Positions 1-10,663 of a stretch of DNA of 64,000 nt are shown piece after piece (the first letter of the stretch is position 1; each line of letters starts with the position of its first letter). The stretch is from the NCBI GenBank assembly GCA_949358305.1, contig OX442317.1, positions 11,040,186 through 11,104,185 of the forward strand, given 5' to 3'. Below the pieces are notes generated by a model, which was given only the letters and a program-made list of their open reading frames with translations, was not told where the DNA came from and searched no databases. This stretch comes from Strigamia acuminata (Eukaryota > Arthropoda > Chilopoda > Geophilomorpha > Linotaeniidae). The translations under genes and the position numbers were made by a program.

Positions 1-629
1 AAGGGGGAATTTGTAGATCAAGAGATCATTTATTATTTCACAATTACAGAGTTTTTCCTTTATTTATTTATAATGCATATGTTTTGTTTTCCCCACTTAT
101 GTATCTAGTTTTGATACATATCGTATTTTAAGCATTGAGCACCATGCGCTCTTTATCATTTTCTTTAATTTTCACTTAATGTGAAATATTGTCGCTTAGT
201 AAAGTCAGCACCAGATGGTGTCTTATCGTTTTTGCTTTTGTTATCCAATATGGCGTCTCCCGCACAGGACGGTCGCCTTTATGTATTCTCTTCATTTATA
301 GCAGTATGTAAGTGTATATTTTCATTAAACCGTTTTATTTAGGCTTTTTATTAAGCTTTTGTTCTTTGTTTGCCACGTTTGATAAGTGGCAAACACACAC
401 GCATTCACGAGGCCGTGCGGAGAAGCGCGCCCGTGCCACGTCGTCATTATTACGCTCATTTCGGCCATTAATAGCTTCCACTGGCCCGTTTTATTTTTCC
501 ACCACGCTACATAAATAACTCGAGTTGTGTATTTTCGTTGCGAACAATACGTTTTAAATTCTTTGGACTCAAGGAATGACTATTTAGAGTGGAATTATTT
601 TTAATAAAATAATTTATTTGCGTCTGCAG
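1..629. other. AT-rich leader region without a clear gene
   Basis: No convincing coding region is seen. The first 350 bases are AT-rich; from about 400 to 480 the composition turns GC-rich like the gene that follows. The segment just before the next start codon (about 600-629) ends in a pyrimidine-containing stretch and CAG, so it could be the end of an intron or leader. A 68-codon open frame at 312-518 has no recognisable features and is not annotated as a gene. Confidence 0.4.
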
Positions 630-1718
630 ATGGGAAGTGGCAAACACCGTTCAAAACGGAGTCATCGACGTCACCGTCATGAAAGCTCCAGCTCGTCCAC
701 TTCGTCTAGTGACGAGCAACGCCGTTCAGCGGAACGTGCTTACATGAGGGCCCAACCGATACCGACGGCGCCCGCCTCGATGTACGCCCTGACGCCGCTG
801 CAACTTGCAACGCTTAATTGGCTCAGTGTTCATCCGGACGGATTTCCGCTCGACTTAAACGCGATGATGCAGGCCCCGTCCACTTTTGCGCAGCCAACTA
901 TTTATGAGTCGGCACAATTGGCCCCGTTGGCCCAGGTAGCATTTCCGCCTGCGAACGTTATCAACGTCCCGTTGGCCCCGCATTCGCCAGAATTTCGGCC
1001 GCCAACTGCAAGCGTGGCACCCACCGTCGCCAACACGTCGAATGCGGCTGCACCGACTGTGACGGGACAATCAGCGTCTGTTACGCATCTTCCTGCTGGT
1101 GCTGAGTCTTCTGCATCAGAATACGGATGGAATGAGCCGCCGCCGGGCGCTTTGCGTTTTTCGGAGCCTGTTTCTCGCAACCGCGAGTACCGAGCGGCCA
1201 ATAAGGCACGAAAGAAGGACGAGAAGGCTCGCCTGCGCAAGGAGCAGTGCGAACGAGACATGGCAGCCGGAATACCTCACGATAACATCGTGACGGACCA
1301 GGCAACAGAGACGATCTGCCCATTTTGCGTCGGTTGTGGGTGGTGCTGCGGTGCATCCGCAGGTTCCTCATTAATGAGATGTCCCAACTGTCGAGGAAGG
1401 AAAACGCGACCGCGTTCGGAGCCGTGGCGCAAGGAGGTTCAGCCCCACGTGGTGAAAGGCATTAAGCCTAACGAAAAGCGCTGCTGGGCTCACTGCCCAA
1501 AATGCCGCCTGTTTCTCAACAGTCGCGGTGAAGCGGTGTACATCGACCCGCGTTTCCTCACCTGGACCCGCGCTGAAGCCAACGCCGGTGTAAAAGTCGA
1601 ACTCCTTCGACAGTCGCCGCCGCCGTCCGAGGACTCCGAAGTTTCAACTGAAACCGTCCTAGCCGTGGAAGCCGCAGGATTAGCTGTCGAGGCATTTATC
1701 CATTTGTATACTTTTTAA
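630..1718 (+). CDS. Hypothetical protein with SR-like N-terminus and CxxC zinc motifs
   Basis: I do not recognise this 362-residue protein. The ATG at 630 is chosen over an in-frame TTG at 618. The N-terminus is basic and serine-rich (KHRSKRSHRRHRH then a run of serines), followed by a long Pro/Ala/Thr/Val-rich low-complexity segment, a basic helix (KARKKDEKARLRKE) around residues 190-205, and a cysteine cluster with CPFC, CGWCC, CPNC and CPKC pairs around residues 230-295 that probably binds zinc. Codon use is much richer in G and C than in neighbouring genes, which suggests a different origin, possibly a gag-like or DNA-binding protein of a mobile element. No introns are needed. It sits directly upstream of the satellite array. 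Confidence 0.6.
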   Translation: MGSGKHRSKRSHRRHRHESSSSSTSSSDEQRRSAERAYMRAQPIPTAPASMYALTPLQLATLNWLSVHPDGFPLDLNAMMQAPSTFAQPTIYESAQLAPLAQVAFPPANVINVPLAPHSPEFRPPTASVAPTVANTSNAAAPTVTGQSASVTHLPAGAESSASEYGWNEPPPGALRFSEPVSRNREYRAANKARKKDEKARLRKEQCERDMAAGIPHDNIVTDQATETICPFCVGCGWCCGASAGSSLMRCPNCRGRKTRPRSEPWRKEVQPHVVKGIKPNEKRCWAHCPKCRLFLNSRGEAVYIDPRFLTWTRAEANAGVKVELLRQSPPPSEDSEVSTETVLAVEAAGLAVEAFIHLYTF

Positions 1719-1838
1719 TGTTAACTGTCATATAAACCCCATAATTTTTTTAGGAATTAGGCCAAAAGTAGCATTTGGCCTAGCGGATAAGGCCATGTTT
1801 GTTGGATATCCTAATTATTTTTTTTGGATAATTAATTG

Positions 1839-1945
1839 CGGATGTCTGACTACGGTAGGCGGATGTCACAGCGGATGCCTGGCTACAGTAGGCGGATGTC
1901 ACAGCGGATGCCTGGCTACAGTAGGCGGACCTGACAGATTGAGTT
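1839..1945. repeat. Short 33-bp direct repeats leading into the satellite
   Basis: A unit of about 33 bp containing GGCGGATGTC, ACAGCGGATG and CCTGGCTACA is repeated two to three times. It shares CTACGGT/CTACAGT words with the 50-bp satellite that follows and may be its diverged edge. Confidence 0.7.
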
Positions 1946-4900
1946 TCAGAAGCGGTTCACATGTCTACGGTCGTTCCAAAATGACGGGTTGGGTTGCAGG
2001 AACGGCTGGCATGTCTACGGTCGTTCCAAAATGACGGTATGAGTTGCAGAAACGGCTGGCATGTCTACGGTCGTTCCAAAATGCCGTGTTGGGTTGCAGA
2101 TACGGCTGGCATGCCTACGGTCGTTCCAAAATGCCATGTTGAGTTGCAGAAACGGCTGGCATGTCTACGGTCGTTCCAAAATGACGGTATGAGTTGCAGA
2201 AACGGCTGGCATGTCTACGGTCGTTCCAAAATGACGGTATGAGTTGCAGAAACGGCTGGCATGCCTACGGTCGTTCCAAAATGACGGTATGAGTTGCAGA
2301 AACGGCTGGCATGTCTACGGTCGTTCCAAAATGACGGTATGAGTTGCAGAAACGGCTGGCATGTCTACGGTCGTTCCAAAATGACGGTATGAGTTGCAGA
2401 AACGGCTGGCATGCCTACGGTCGTTCCAAAATGCCATGTTGAGTTGCAGAAACGGCTGGCATGTCTACGGTCGTTCCAAAATGACGGTATGAGTTGCAGA
2501 AACGGCTGGCATGTCTACGGTCGTTCCAAAATGACGGTATGAGTTGCAGAAACGGCTGGCATGTCTACGGTCGTTCCAAAATGCCATGTTGAATTGCAGA
2601 AACGGCTGGCATGTCTACGGTCGTTCCAAAATGCCATGTTGAGTTGCAGAAACGGCTGGCATGTCTACGGTCGTTCCAAAATGACGGTATGAGTTGCAGA
2701 AACGGCTGGCATGTCTACGGTCGTTCCAAAATGACGGTATGAGTTGCAGAAACGACTGGCATGTCTACGGTCGTTCCAAAATGACGGTATGAGTTGCAGA
2801 AACGGCTGGCATGCCTACGGTCGTTCCAAAATGACGGTATGAGTTGCAGCAACGGCTGGCATGCCTACGGTCGTTCCAAAATGCCATGTTGAGTTGCAGC
2901 AACGGCTGGCATGTCTACGGTCGTTCCAAAATGACGGTATGAGTTGCAGAAACGACTGGCATGTCTACGGTCGTTCCAAAATGACGGTATGAGTTGCAGA
3001 AACGGCTGGCATGCCTACGGTCGTTCCAAAATGACGGTATGAGTTGCAGCAACGGCTGGCATGCCTACGGTCGTTCCAAAATGCCATGTTGAGTTGCAGC
3101 AACGGCTGGCATGTCTACGGTCGTTCCAAAATGACGGTATGAGTTGCAGGAACGGCTGGCATGTCTACGGTCGTTCCAAAATGACGGTATGAGTTGCAGA
3201 AACGGCTGGCATGTCTACGGTCGTTCCAAAATGACGGTATGAGTTGCAGAAACGGCTGGCATGCCTACGGTCGTTCCAAAATGACGGTATGAGTTGCAGA
3301 AACGGCTGGCATGTCTACGGTCGTTCCAAAATGACGGTATGAGTTGCAGAAACGGCTGGCATGTCTACGGTCGTTCCAAAATGACGGTATGAGTTGCAGA
3401 AACGGCTGGCATGCCTACGGTCGTTCCAAAATGCCATGTTGAGTTGCAGAAACGGCTGGCATGTCTACGGTCGTTCCAAAATGACGGTATGAGTTGCAGA
3501 AACGGCTGGCATGTCTACGGTCGTTCCAAAATGACGGTATGAGTTGCAGAAACGGCTGGCATGTCTACGGTCGTTCCAAAATGCCATGTTGAGTTGCAGA
3601 AACGGCTGGCATGTCTACGGTCGTTCCAAAATGCCATGTTGAGTTGCAGAAACGGCTGGCATGTCTACGGTCGTTCCAAAATGACGGTATGAGTTGCAGA
3701 AACGGCTGGCATGTCTACGGTCGTTCCAAAATGACGGTATGAGTTGCAGAAACGACTGGCATGTCTACGGTCGTTCCAAAATGACGGTATGAGTTGCAGA
3801 AACGGCTGGCATGCCTACGGTCGTTCCAAAATGACGGTATGAGTTGCAGCAACGGCTGGCATGCCTACGGTCGTTCCAAAATGCCATGTTGAGTTGCAGC
3901 AACGGCTGGCATGTCTACGGTCGTTCCAAAATGACGGTATGAGTTGCAGGAACGGCTGGCATGCCTACGGTCGTTCCAAAATGCCGGTATGAGTTGCAGG
4001 AACGGCTGGCATGCCTACGGTCGTTCCAAAATGCCATGTTGAGTTGCAGAAACGGCTGGCATGCCTACGGTCGTTCCAAAATGACGGTATGAGTTGCAGA
4101 TACGGCTGGCATGCCTACGGTCGTTCCAAAATGCCATGTTGAGTTGCAGAAACGGCTGGCATGCCTACGGTCGTTCCAAAATGACAGTATGAGTTGCAGG
4201 AACGGCTGGCATGCCTACGGTCGTTCCAAAATGACGGGTTGAGTTGCAGAAACGGCTGGCATGCCTACGGTCGTTCCAAAATGCCATGTTGAGTTGCAGA
4301 AACGGCTGGCATGCCTACGGTCGTTCCAAAATGACGGTATGAGTTGCAGATACGGCTGGCATGCCTACGGTCGTTCCAAAATGACGGTATGAGTTGCAGC
4401 AACGGCTGGCATGCCTACGGTCGTTCCAAAATGCCATGTTGAGTTGCAGCAACGGCTGGCATGTCTACGGTCGTTCCAAAATGACGGTATGAGTTGCAGG
4501 AACGGCTGGCATGTCTACGGTCGTTCCAAAATGACGGTATGAGTTGCAGAAACGGCTGGCATGTCTACGGTCGTTCCAAAATGACGGTATGAGTTGCAGA
4601 AACGGCTGGCATGCCTACGGTCGTTCCAAAATGACGGTATGAGTTGCAGAAACGGCTGGCATGTCTACGGTCGTTCCAAAATGACGGTATGAGTTGCAGA
4701 AACGGCTGGCATGTCTACGGTCGTTCCAAAATGACGGTATGAGTTGCAGAAACGGCTGGCATGCCTACGGTCGTTCCAAAATGCCATGTTGAGTTGCAGA
4801 AACGGCTGGCATGTCTACGGTTGTTTCAAGATGACGGGTTGAGTTGCAGAAACGGCTGACATGTCTACGGTTCTACTAACATGACGGGTTGGGTTGCAGA

Positions 4901-4946
4901 AACGGCTGGCATCTCTACGGTCGTTTCAAGATGACGGGTTGAGCTG
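1946..4946. repeat. 50-bp tandem satellite, about 60 copies
   Basis: The unit is exactly 50 bp and contains GAGTTGCAGAAACGGCTGGC, ATGTCTACGG and TCGTTCCAAA followed by a variable ATGACGGTAT or ATGCCATGTT. Variants (GTCTACGG or GCCTACGG; GCAGA, GCAGC or GCAGG) recur in the same order at 1,000 bp and 1,350 bp offsets, so the array has higher-order structure. The last units (about 4800-4946) are diverged, as expected of an array edge. Short open frames across it (for example 1795-2242) are products of the repeat, not genes. Confidence 0.95.
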
Positions 4947-5157
4947 ATGGCTTGAGTTATTCGAATCAATGTCCATATTCTCTCTTCTTCTGTATACTGT
5001 GAATAATAATAAAAAACAAAAATAAAAGAATTATTGCCTTTGTTATTATTAGCTTACTGTAAAGTTTACTTGATAAATATAATACTTTCTTTTCTTCACA
5101 TACACGCATTACGGTAGGCCAGACTGCCTATTTGGCCATAATGTCATTCCAGGATGA
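4947..5157. other. Spacer between the two tandem arrays
   Basis: AT-rich unique sequence of about 210 bp. It has no gene or RNA that I can see. Confidence 0.5.
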
Positions 5158-5635
5158 TGGGTGAAGCGGTTGTCACGTCTACGGTCATTCCAAGATCACG
5201 GCTTGAGGGGTGAAGCGGTTGTCACGTCTACGGTCATTCCAAGATCACGGCTTGAGGGGTGAAGCGGTTGTCACGTCTACGGTCATTCCAAGATCACGGC
5301 TTGAGGGGTGAAGCGGTTGTCACGTCTACGGTCATTCTAAGATCACGGCTTGAGGGGTGAAGCTGTTGTCAAGTCTACGGTCATTCTAAGATCACGGCTT
5401 GAGGGGTGAAGCGGTTGTCAAGTCTACGGTCATTCTAAGATCACGGCTTGAGGGGTTAAGCTGTTGTCAAGTCTATGGTCATTCTAAGATCACGGCTTGA
5501 GGGGTTAAGCTGTTGTCAAGTCTACGGTCATTCTAAGATCACGGCTTGAGGAGTTAAGCGGTTGTCAAGTCTACGGTCATTCTAAGATCACGGCTTGAGG
5601 AGGGGTTAAGCGGTTGTCAAGTCTACGGTCAATGA
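5158..5635. repeat. 49-bp tandem repeat, about 10 copies
   Basis: The unit has a 49-bp period and contains GTGAAGCGGTTGTCACGTCT, ACGGTCATTC and AAGATCACGGCTTGAGGG. The words CTACGGTC and ATTCCAAGAT resemble the 50-bp satellite upstream, so the two arrays are probably related. Divergence rises along the array (CACGTCT to AAGTCT, GAAGCGG to TTAAGCTG). Confidence 0.93.
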
Positions 5636-5639
5636 CAAC

Positions 5640-5833
5640 CTAAGAAAAATCACTTACTCATCCAACACGGGTCATTTTTACCCATGTAGAAAAGATTTAC
5701 AAAATATGGGTGAAAATGATTTTATTCTCCAAGTATTTCATGTTTATGAAGAAATTTAAGTAATTCGGTATTTGTCGAGAGCAACAAAAACAATTGACAT
5801 AGTATTCAAAAGTAATAAATAAACAAAGTATAT
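5640..5833 (+). repeat. Dispersed repeat, inverted copy at 33285-33475
   Basis: This segment matches the reverse complement of about 33285-33475. Shared landmarks are TTTCATGTTTATGAAGAAAT, AATTCGGTATTT, a GGGTCATTTTT block and a GACAT..TATTCAAAAGTA block. Divergence is moderate with several indels. It is a non-coding dispersed element of unknown class. Confidence 0.75.
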
Positions 5834-6123
5834 TTGTGAAAATAATTTTTGGGGATTTCTAAATCTATTTATTATCAATTTTATTATTTGTTATGATGTA
5901 AAATAAAAATACATAAAATTTCAGAATGAAAAACTTGATCGTTTTTGAGAAAAAATAAACACTTTGGAGGTCTTAATTGATCATAGGTTGGGGTGGGGAA
6001 GGCTAATGCATGTTTTAGTAAAAGTATTAAACACAACACACATGTCAGCTGAATAATAAAGCAGTAGAAGGATATAGATAATACAGAAAAATTTTGATTT
6101 TTATAGTATGTAAAGATTATTAC

Positions 6124-6659
6124 CTTTGCTGAAACCACCAAGTGTGGGAGGGTGGCACTCCTTCAGGAATATCAATCTCAACATTATACTCGGGGTTATT
6201 CATCGACTTCTGAATAACGCGGTTGCACCTTTCGATGGCTACACCGATGCCGGATTCTTTGAGTGTTCTTCTGACGGTATTCTGATCTTCTGATGGAAAA
6301 GCACCAAATATGTCGAGCATAAACTGTAGAGCTGATCGCTGCTTACAAGCCGAATTCAATGAATTATAGCCCCAGCCATCCGTCGCGTGGGATACGCACG
6401 AATCAATGTCTAAACTAGCCTTAGGAATAGAATGTCCAATGGTTATTTTGTCTTCTTCACCGAAATCCACCCGATGCTTACCAATCTCGAAAACCTTATC
6501 GAGAATTTGTTGTGTAGTCTCAATTTTTTTATCCATACATGTCTTCATGTCGTGGAATGTACATGCATGTGAAAAGGCACTTGTAGAACTAACGGCTGAA
6601 TTTAACAACTGCTTTATACTTGTAATCAACTCGTTGGCTAGTGTTTTCTGGGCGGACAT
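6124..6659 (-). CDS. Hypothetical protein, probable first coding exon
   Basis: An open frame of about 178 codons from the ATG at 6659. It ends in CAGCAAAG followed by a good 5' splice site (GTAATA) at 6123, and reading through gives a stop at once. The sequence looks like a real folded protein: an amphipathic N-terminal helix, then a segment containing DGWGYNSLNSACKQRSALQF and a conserved-looking PPSHTWWF near the end. I do not recognise the family. A following exon is not clear: an acceptor near 6011 would add only a few codons before a stop. It may be a complete short gene, a first exon, or a gene fragment. Confidence 0.5.
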
Positions 6660-6662
6660 CAC

Positions 6663-7975
6663 TCAATTGACATCAACAGACTGGCTTAGATTTTTCAATA
6701 TGTTGATTAATTTTGTTCTGTTTTTGCTCTTATATACTTTTTTTAAAAGAAGAATCTAACTAAAAAGCAAAAATGTGAAATTATTATATTTTTCTAAAAA
6801 TGTAACTACATACTTTGTCTATTGTAAAATTTTACATAATTTAGAATTATTATTTTTAAACTTGTTTTTGTTTTTACTGAAAATGTGATTTTATTATTAT
6901 TATTTTAGAACGCGGGAAGTTTGACGGGGAAGGACAGAAAAGCGAAAAGCGCTAGTTAAACAGAAAATGCCACAACAGCTATTTTGAGGTTTTTAAATTT
7001 CGTTTTAATGATTTTATTAAATACTTGAATTTGTAAATGATAATACTAGAAATACTTTTATGACTTTGTATAATTTTTTTTAAAATACATAATTAATATA
7101 ACAATTAAGTTAAATTATAAATAAATAAAGCAAACAAGAAGTAATACGGACTAAACAATAACAATAAGAACAATAACTTTTATTGATTAACTATGAATAT
7201 TTTGTAATTGTTGTCACCCCTTGTTTTCATTGCTGACTCCATACAACATATTACAATGTAAAAAATACAGGCATACAGGGCCAAATTTATCTTTCGACCA
7301 CATTTGTTTTTATTTGATGAAGAAACATTGACAGGAATATCCTTCAATGTATTATTTTTAAATTCTCTCCACGTCAATTTTTGCTGCAAATTCATTAACG
7401 ATGCCACAACTCAACTTATTCCTAATATTACTTTGTTTCAGGAAAACTAATAGTATACAATTTTGCTGACCATCACTAAATTACTTCAATTTCAAGAAAA
7501 CAAAATTTATAAGAACAGTTTTTGAAGATTATAAAACTAAAATATCTTTGGTAATAACGGATGGTATCAAAGATATTACTAGCCCTCTAATTATATTTCA
7601 ATATAAGTACAATTGGAATGTCCAATATGTGTTGATAGAAATAACGACACCTAATAAAGTACAAGAAGGAGGGGATTGCTAACTGCTAAGTTTGTGTTGT
7701 TGTTTAAATAAGTTGTAAAGGCACTGGCTTTTCTTCACAAATACACTGACAAATAAGAATGATTATTTGTATACAGACACCCAGAATCATCAGACTCGAA
7801 AAAATAAACAAACTTAACTCCATTCCTAGAAAATTATTAAATTCCACTACTGCTAGTACTTCAAGTTAATAGAATATATATTAATACTTGCATTTTATTC
7901 AGAAATAATTGAGTTTATTAAATTTACTAAATTAATTAAAGAATAAAATTAATTATGAACTAGGAATTTGAATAA
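6663..7975. other. AT-rich intergenic region
   Basis: No supported gene. A 71-75 codon minus-strand frame at 7180-7407 has one hydrophobic stretch, but start context and composition do not set it apart from background. Confidence 0.4.
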
Positions 7976-8200
7976 CTAGGAATTTGAAATTTGAAATTTA
8001 GAAAAAAGTTTAAAATTTGAAAATTAGAAAAAAATGTAAATTAAAAATTAGAAAAAAAATGCAACCGAATAAATCGGAAATCGCTAAAAGCAATTCGTGA
8101 AAAAAAAAACTTGGCAATGAAGGAGGAAAAATGGACAGTAGACTGAGGAGAAATGGACAGTGGACGGTACAGTTGACACACTTGTCAAACAGCTAATTTT
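7976..8200. repeat. Dispersed repeat, second copy at 18715-19060
   Basis: A/T-rich short repeats of the GAAAATTAGAAAAAA type are followed by a segment with GCAACCGAATAAATCGGAAA, an AATTCGTGAAAAAAA block, GGAGGAAAAATGGACAGT and a downstream CAACTAATTTT-like block. The same order of words occurs at about 18715-19060 with substitutions, so both are copies of one dispersed element. Confidence 0.7.
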
Positions 8201-8203
8201 TGT

Positions 8204-8536
8204 CTCCTGGAATTAAATGGCGCCGAGGCATGACTATTGGTTAATATAATCACACGTCTTTTTTTTTGCTGCATAGCCGTTGGTTAATTTATTTTATTTA
8301 ATTCTAAATTCAAATATATTATTATTTGTTTCTTTTTTATTTTATTATTATTGTTTTTGTTTTTAAAAAGAGAAACCAATTTAGATTTATTCTAAGCTTA
8401 GAATAAATAAATACAAAGTCAAGAAATGTGTTGAGTTATTAAAAGAAATAAGACAAAATGAATATTTATCCACGAATTTTAAGTTGAACATGGGTTTGGA
8501 TCAACTTTTGAGGAAATGCGGCGAATATAAAGATTG
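8204..8536 (+). repeat. Promoter/N-terminus module, copy 1 (start codon lost)
   Basis: This is the first of three copies of a module that holds an AT-rich upstream region and about 40 N-terminal codons beginning MNRDKVKKCVE in the other copies. Here the start codon reads ATA and the coding part ends at GAATATAAAGATT followed by GTAAT, which could be a splice donor. It lies directly upstream of the Dicer-like gene. The other copies are at 14886-15206 and 15779-16113. Confidence 0.8.
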
Positions 8537-8632
8537 TAATTTTACAATTCGATCATTTTATTTTCATTTTTTGAATTCTAATTTCAATTATACTATCACT
8601 ATGTGATTACGCGTTTGATGGTTTACCCTCAG

Positions 8633-10663
8633 CAGAAGAAAGAAAACAGTTTCAATGTGATGAAACAAAGTTTGTGAACAGAGTGGTAGTTCCACTGTAT
8701 TTAATCGATAAAGTATTTTTCATCGTGGAACAAATTACGAAAACAATTTCTCCATCGCATCCATTTACAACCCAAGTGTATAAATCTTGCGGATTTAAAT
8801 CATGCGCTGATTATTTCCAAAAAAAGTACGGAGTGGCGATTCAAAACATGGATCAGCCATTACTATCAGCCAAAATGATCACCAACAATGAACTAAATAT
8901 GATCTCGAACAAGGTCAACAGAAAGGACGAGAAAAAAAATATGGCTATTGATGGTGAAACCATGAACACACACATATTCCTGGTGCCTGAACTCTGCGGC
9001 GTTTTACCGATTAGTGCATCTCACTTAAAACATGGAACGATGATACCCAGTATCATATACCGTTTGAACGACTTAATTTTAGCGACTGAATTTTCGGGGA
9101 AAATGGCAATGTATGTAATGTCGAGAGATCTATGTTCGAAAGATTTAACATACAAGAAATGGTCTATAACTGAAAAGAGATACCGTGAGTTATCGGTTAT
9201 GAAGGAAAACAACTGGGAATTCGATTATAAAATCGAACACGGTTCTATGTTCTCTAATTATGACAATCTTCCACAACCACACGTGATTTTGAATGCACTA
9301 ACCACGTGCGCAGCAAATGATTGCTTCGATTTGGGACGGTTAAAATTCTTAGGGAGCGCTTATCTGAGGTTTGTGGTAACAGTACACCTCTTCAACAAGT
9401 TCCCAGCACTAGATGAGGGTAATTTGATCAGTAGAAGAGATGCATTGGTGTCGAGTTCACATCTCTATCAAATAGCTGAAAATAAAGGGTTAACTAATCT
9501 AGTAAAATGTGAGATATTTTCACCAGCTACTAACTGGCTACCACCGTGTTTCGTCATAAACATCAGCTCTGAGTTCAGGTTAATGCGTGCAGGACTGCCC
9601 TTCGACTCTTGGAAATATTTTATCGGTTATGATTTGAAGAAAGGAAGATGTGATAAGATACGCTCATTTGCGGCAAACAGTGGGAATGCAAAATATATCG
9701 GCCAATGTGGTGACAAAATCGGTCATTTGGAAACGGAAGGAATTGTTATGAATTCGACCGAGTATCAGCTGATCGCTGATAAACATGCTGCCGACTGTGT
9801 TGAGGCGATTGTGGGAGCATACTTGTTGTATGCTGGATCAGAAGCAGCTCAGTTTCTTCTCATTTTTCTCGGACTTGATATTCAGCCTGGCGAGACAAAC
9901 ACGAATGTGATAAAGGTTGCTTTAACCAACCCAGAAAAATGTATACCTGATGAACTATTAATGGGATTGTCTAATTTTGAAAATGAAATTTGCTACGTGT
10001 TTCGAGATAAATCCTTTCTCATTCAAGCAATAACTTATCCTTCACACTACAGTAATAAATTAGAAGTTGGTTGTTATAACAGACTCAAATTTCTCGGAGA
10101 TGCAATTTTAGGTAAGTGGAAAGTAAAATTTGAAGCTATTTTTTTTTAAATCTATAGATTGAACAACTATTTTTTTTTGAAAGATTATTTGATTACCTGG
10201 CATCTGTTTGCTGATACGAAGACATTTCCACCCCGGGAGCTAGCTGATATTAGATCAGGTTTAGTTAACAATACCACTTTTGCAAAATTAGCTGTGACAA
10301 ATACTGCGTTTACAAAATTGGGAAAATTGGCCGCGGATGTGCACAATTATCATTCGAATACAGGAAATCCCATTTTGGTTAATATCAGAAGTAAATTTCT
10401 TGCATTAGCAGATGGAGATAATGTATGTAGTGGGGTGTGTTTTTAAACTTAGATTACGTTATCTGAATTCTGTTTATTTTATTTTTTTCTAGTTTTTAAT
10501 CGAGAAAGAAGGTTGTTTCGATGTGGAGGAAGCTGAAATATTCAAAGTTTTGGGCAATATATTTGTATCTATAGCTGCGGCTATTTATTTGGACAGTGAG
10601 TCCAACTTAGATTCTGTGTGGAAAGTCTATTTTAAAATTGTGAAACCAATTATTAGTTTGTAA
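8633..10663 (+). CDS. Truncated Dicer-like protein (PAZ + RNase IIIa + RNase IIIb), catalytic acids mostly lost
   Basis: Dicer cuts double-stranded RNA into small RNAs. Three exons join in frame: about 8633-10111, 10184-10422 and 10493-10663, with GT/AG introns of 72 and 70 bp. The product has a PAZ domain (KYGVAIQNMDQPLL, then VPELCGVLPISASHLKHGTM, PSIIYRLNDLILA), an RNase IIIa domain and an RNase IIIb domain (LKFLGDAIL, DIRSGLVNNTTFAKLAV, LDSVWKVYF). The N-terminal helicase, DUF283 and C-terminal dsRNA-binding domains are absent. In RNase IIIa the ExxExLGD-type signature reads GRLKFLGS, though the later D and E (ADCVEAIVGAYLL) remain. In RNase IIIb the signature Glu is Lys, and the second acidic pair reads GNIFVS instead of GDIFES. 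Cleavage is therefore unlikely. The 5' end is uncertain: 8633 follows a plausible acceptor, and the upstream module may supply a first exon. Intact spliced frames argue against simple decay. Confidence 0.85.

Noticed and set aside
1946-5635. Regular repeats considered as a CRISPR array
   Set aside because: Units are contiguous 50-bp and 49-bp copies with no unique spacers, in a eukaryotic context. They are satellites.
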